Assembly (NCBI RefSeq): GCF_000179775.1
Contig: NZ_AEEB01000026.1
Coordinates: forward strand, 1 to 64,000
DNA: 64,000 nt
Origin: Ahrensia sp. R2A130
GTDB lineage: Bacteria > Pseudomonadota > Alphaproteobacteria > Rhizobiales > Rhizobiaceae
Direction: 5' to 3'
A program made the position numbers and the translations under genes. The notes under the pieces were generated by a model, which was given only the letters and a program-made list of their open reading frames with translations, was not told where the DNA came from and did not search any database. Position 1 is the stretch's first letter. Each line of letters opens with the position of its first letter. Positions 63,090 to 64,000 of the stretch are shown here, piece after piece.

Positions 63090-64000
63090 ATGCTTGCAGT
63101 CCTTCCGGCAGCCGCCGCCTTGCTCTTCACACTGCAAGGCATTTTGACGCTTGTTGCCGGTACGACGCTTGGCATCATTTTGGGCGCCTTGCCGGGAATA
63201 GGTTCGACCGTAGCCGTCGCCTTGGTTTTGCCGTTTACGCTGACGATGGAACAGGCACCGGCCATTATTTTACTGCTCGCGGTTTACGCAGGCTCGGTTT
63301 ACGGCGGGTCGATTTCCGCGATCCTCATCAACACTCCCGGCACACCGGCAGGCGCTGCTACGGTGCTGGACGGCACCCCTATGGCGCGCGCTGGCAAGGC
63401 AGGCGAGGCGCTTGGATGGGCAACCGTATCGTCGGTTTTCGGCGGTCTGGTTTCCGCAGTTGTCTTGCTAATGGCCGCGCCGCAATTGGCAGCTTTTGCG
63501 CTGCGCTTCGGACCAATCGAAACTTTCGCTCTCATCTGCCTTGGTCTTGTGTGCATCGTAACAGTGTCGAAAGGCTCCGTGGTGAAGGGGCTGACTGCGG
63601 GTGCGCTTGGCATCTTTCTGTCATCTGTCGGTGGCGACCCGATCACCGGCGAAGTGCGTTTCACTTTCGACAATTATCAACTCATCGCAGGTTTCAATCT
63701 GCTTGCGGTCGTTATCGGCATTTTCGCGTTTTCCGAAATCCTGATGCGGATTGCAGATGGCGCTGACGGCGGCGGCGCGCAGGTGGAATTCAACGGACTC
63801 GTGATACCGAGGCTTTCCCAATGGAAAGGCCGTATCTCTACGCTGCTGCGTGGCACCGCCATCGGCAATGTCGTCGGCATCTTGCCCGGTACCGGTTCCG
63901 CCACGGCAGCCTTCATCGCTTATGCGGAAGGCAAGCGATCTTCCCCGCGAGGCGATAAGTTCGGTACCGGCGAACCGGACGGCATTATCGCTGCAGAGAG
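63090..64000 (+). CDS. tctA: Tripartite tricarboxylate transporter large subunit TctA (cut by window end)
   Basis: The first 303 codons of the roughly 500-residue polytopic permease. The translated start MLAVLPAAAALLFTLQGI leads to LGALPGIGSTVAVAL and VYGGSISAILINTPGTPAGAA, the TctA family signature, and the second repeat NVVGILPGTGSATAAFIAYAE; the reading frame is open to the last base, just within the GIIAAE(S) motif. The window ends before the C-terminal third. Confidence 0.93.
   Translation, partial: MLAVLPAAAALLFTLQGILTLVAGTTLGIILGALPGIGSTVAVALVLPFTLTMEQAPAIILLLAVYAGSVYGGSISAILINTPGTPAGAATVLDGTPMARAGKAGEALGWATVSSVFGGLVSAVVLLMAAPQLAAFALRFGPIETFALICLGLVCIVTVSKGSVVKGLTAGALGIFLSSVGGDPITGEVRFTFDNYQLIAGFNLLAVVIGIFAFSEILMRIADGADGGGAQVEFNGLVIPRLSQWKGRISTLLRGTAIGNVVGILPGTGSATAAFIAYAEGKRSSPRGDKFGTGEPDGIIAAE

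Overview
The window reads as a chromosomal segment of a heterotrophic, probably marine alphaproteobacterium (Hyphomicrobiales or Rhodobacterales-like; I cannot fix the genus). The reasons are a dense, GC-rich layout (sampled 60-base blocks of ordinary genes are 57-67% G+C), many four-base ATGA/GTGA gene overlaps, GcvA-type LysR regulators, a Mn-type sit operon behind Mur/Fur-like operators, PAS-rich histidine kinases, a tripartite tricarboxylate transporter and a relative of the DMSP demethylase family. I found 52 protein genes (the last cut by the window end), no rRNA, tRNA, CRISPR array or insertion sequence, and no gene-free stretch above about 255 bases.

Layout. 1-6.3 kb: glycogen operon glgB-glgX-malQ, minus strand. 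6.4-9.4 kb: a metallo-beta-lactamase-fold hydrolase convergent with a membrane GGDEF/EAL protein. 9.6-24.3 kb: a large catabolic region with a flavoprotein/GcvT dehydrogenase, an M20-type carbamoyl-amino-acid hydrolase, a cupin, dihydropyrimidinase, a Thi/Ssu-type ABC importer with an embedded GNAT acetyltransferase, the dihydropyrimidine dehydrogenase PreT/PreA, and a P-loop kinase. Two strongly AT-rich islands (about 13.33-13.86 and 16.05-16.97 kb) interrupt it; they encode secreted or membrane proteins of unknown function. 24.3-34.3 kb: a minus-strand run, sitABCD followed by a coupled M19 dipeptidase and a Nik/Dpp-like ABC importer. 34.5-39.1 kb: a signalling module of PAS histidine kinase, Rcp1-like regulator and REC-GGDEF-EAL protein. 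39.1-45 kb: FAD oxidoreductase, uronate-dehydrogenase-like SDR, rhodanese, GlpD and a sulfatase-family hydrolase. 45.1-47.9 kb: divergent 7TMR-DISM kinase and NarL-type regulator whose 5' ends appear to overlap. 48-53 kb: dabBA inorganic-carbon uptake system with a divergent LysR. 53-56.5 kb: a large RTX-type calcium-binding protein. 56.5-60.5 kb: adenosine/adenine deaminase, crotonase, DmdA-like GcvT protein and a divergent LysR. 60.5-64 kb: L-threonate-dehydrogenase-like gene divergent from tctCBA.

How the genes may work together. The 9.6-24.3 kb region holds every step for reductive pyrimidine breakdown (PreTA ring reduction, HydA ring opening, M20 decarbamoylation, ABC uptake), plus a DMGDH/sarcosine-dehydrogenase-like FAD-GcvT fusion that would demethylate an N-methyl amino acid. 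This suggests, as inference only, that the cluster can handle N-methylated pyrimidines or hydantoins. The most notable regulatory sequences are two tandem palindromic operators before sitA, a long interrupted inverted repeat between the DmdA-like gene and its LysR gene, a nested stem-loop leader in front of the REC-GGDEF-EAL gene, and a clear intrinsic terminator after the ABC substrate-binding gene.
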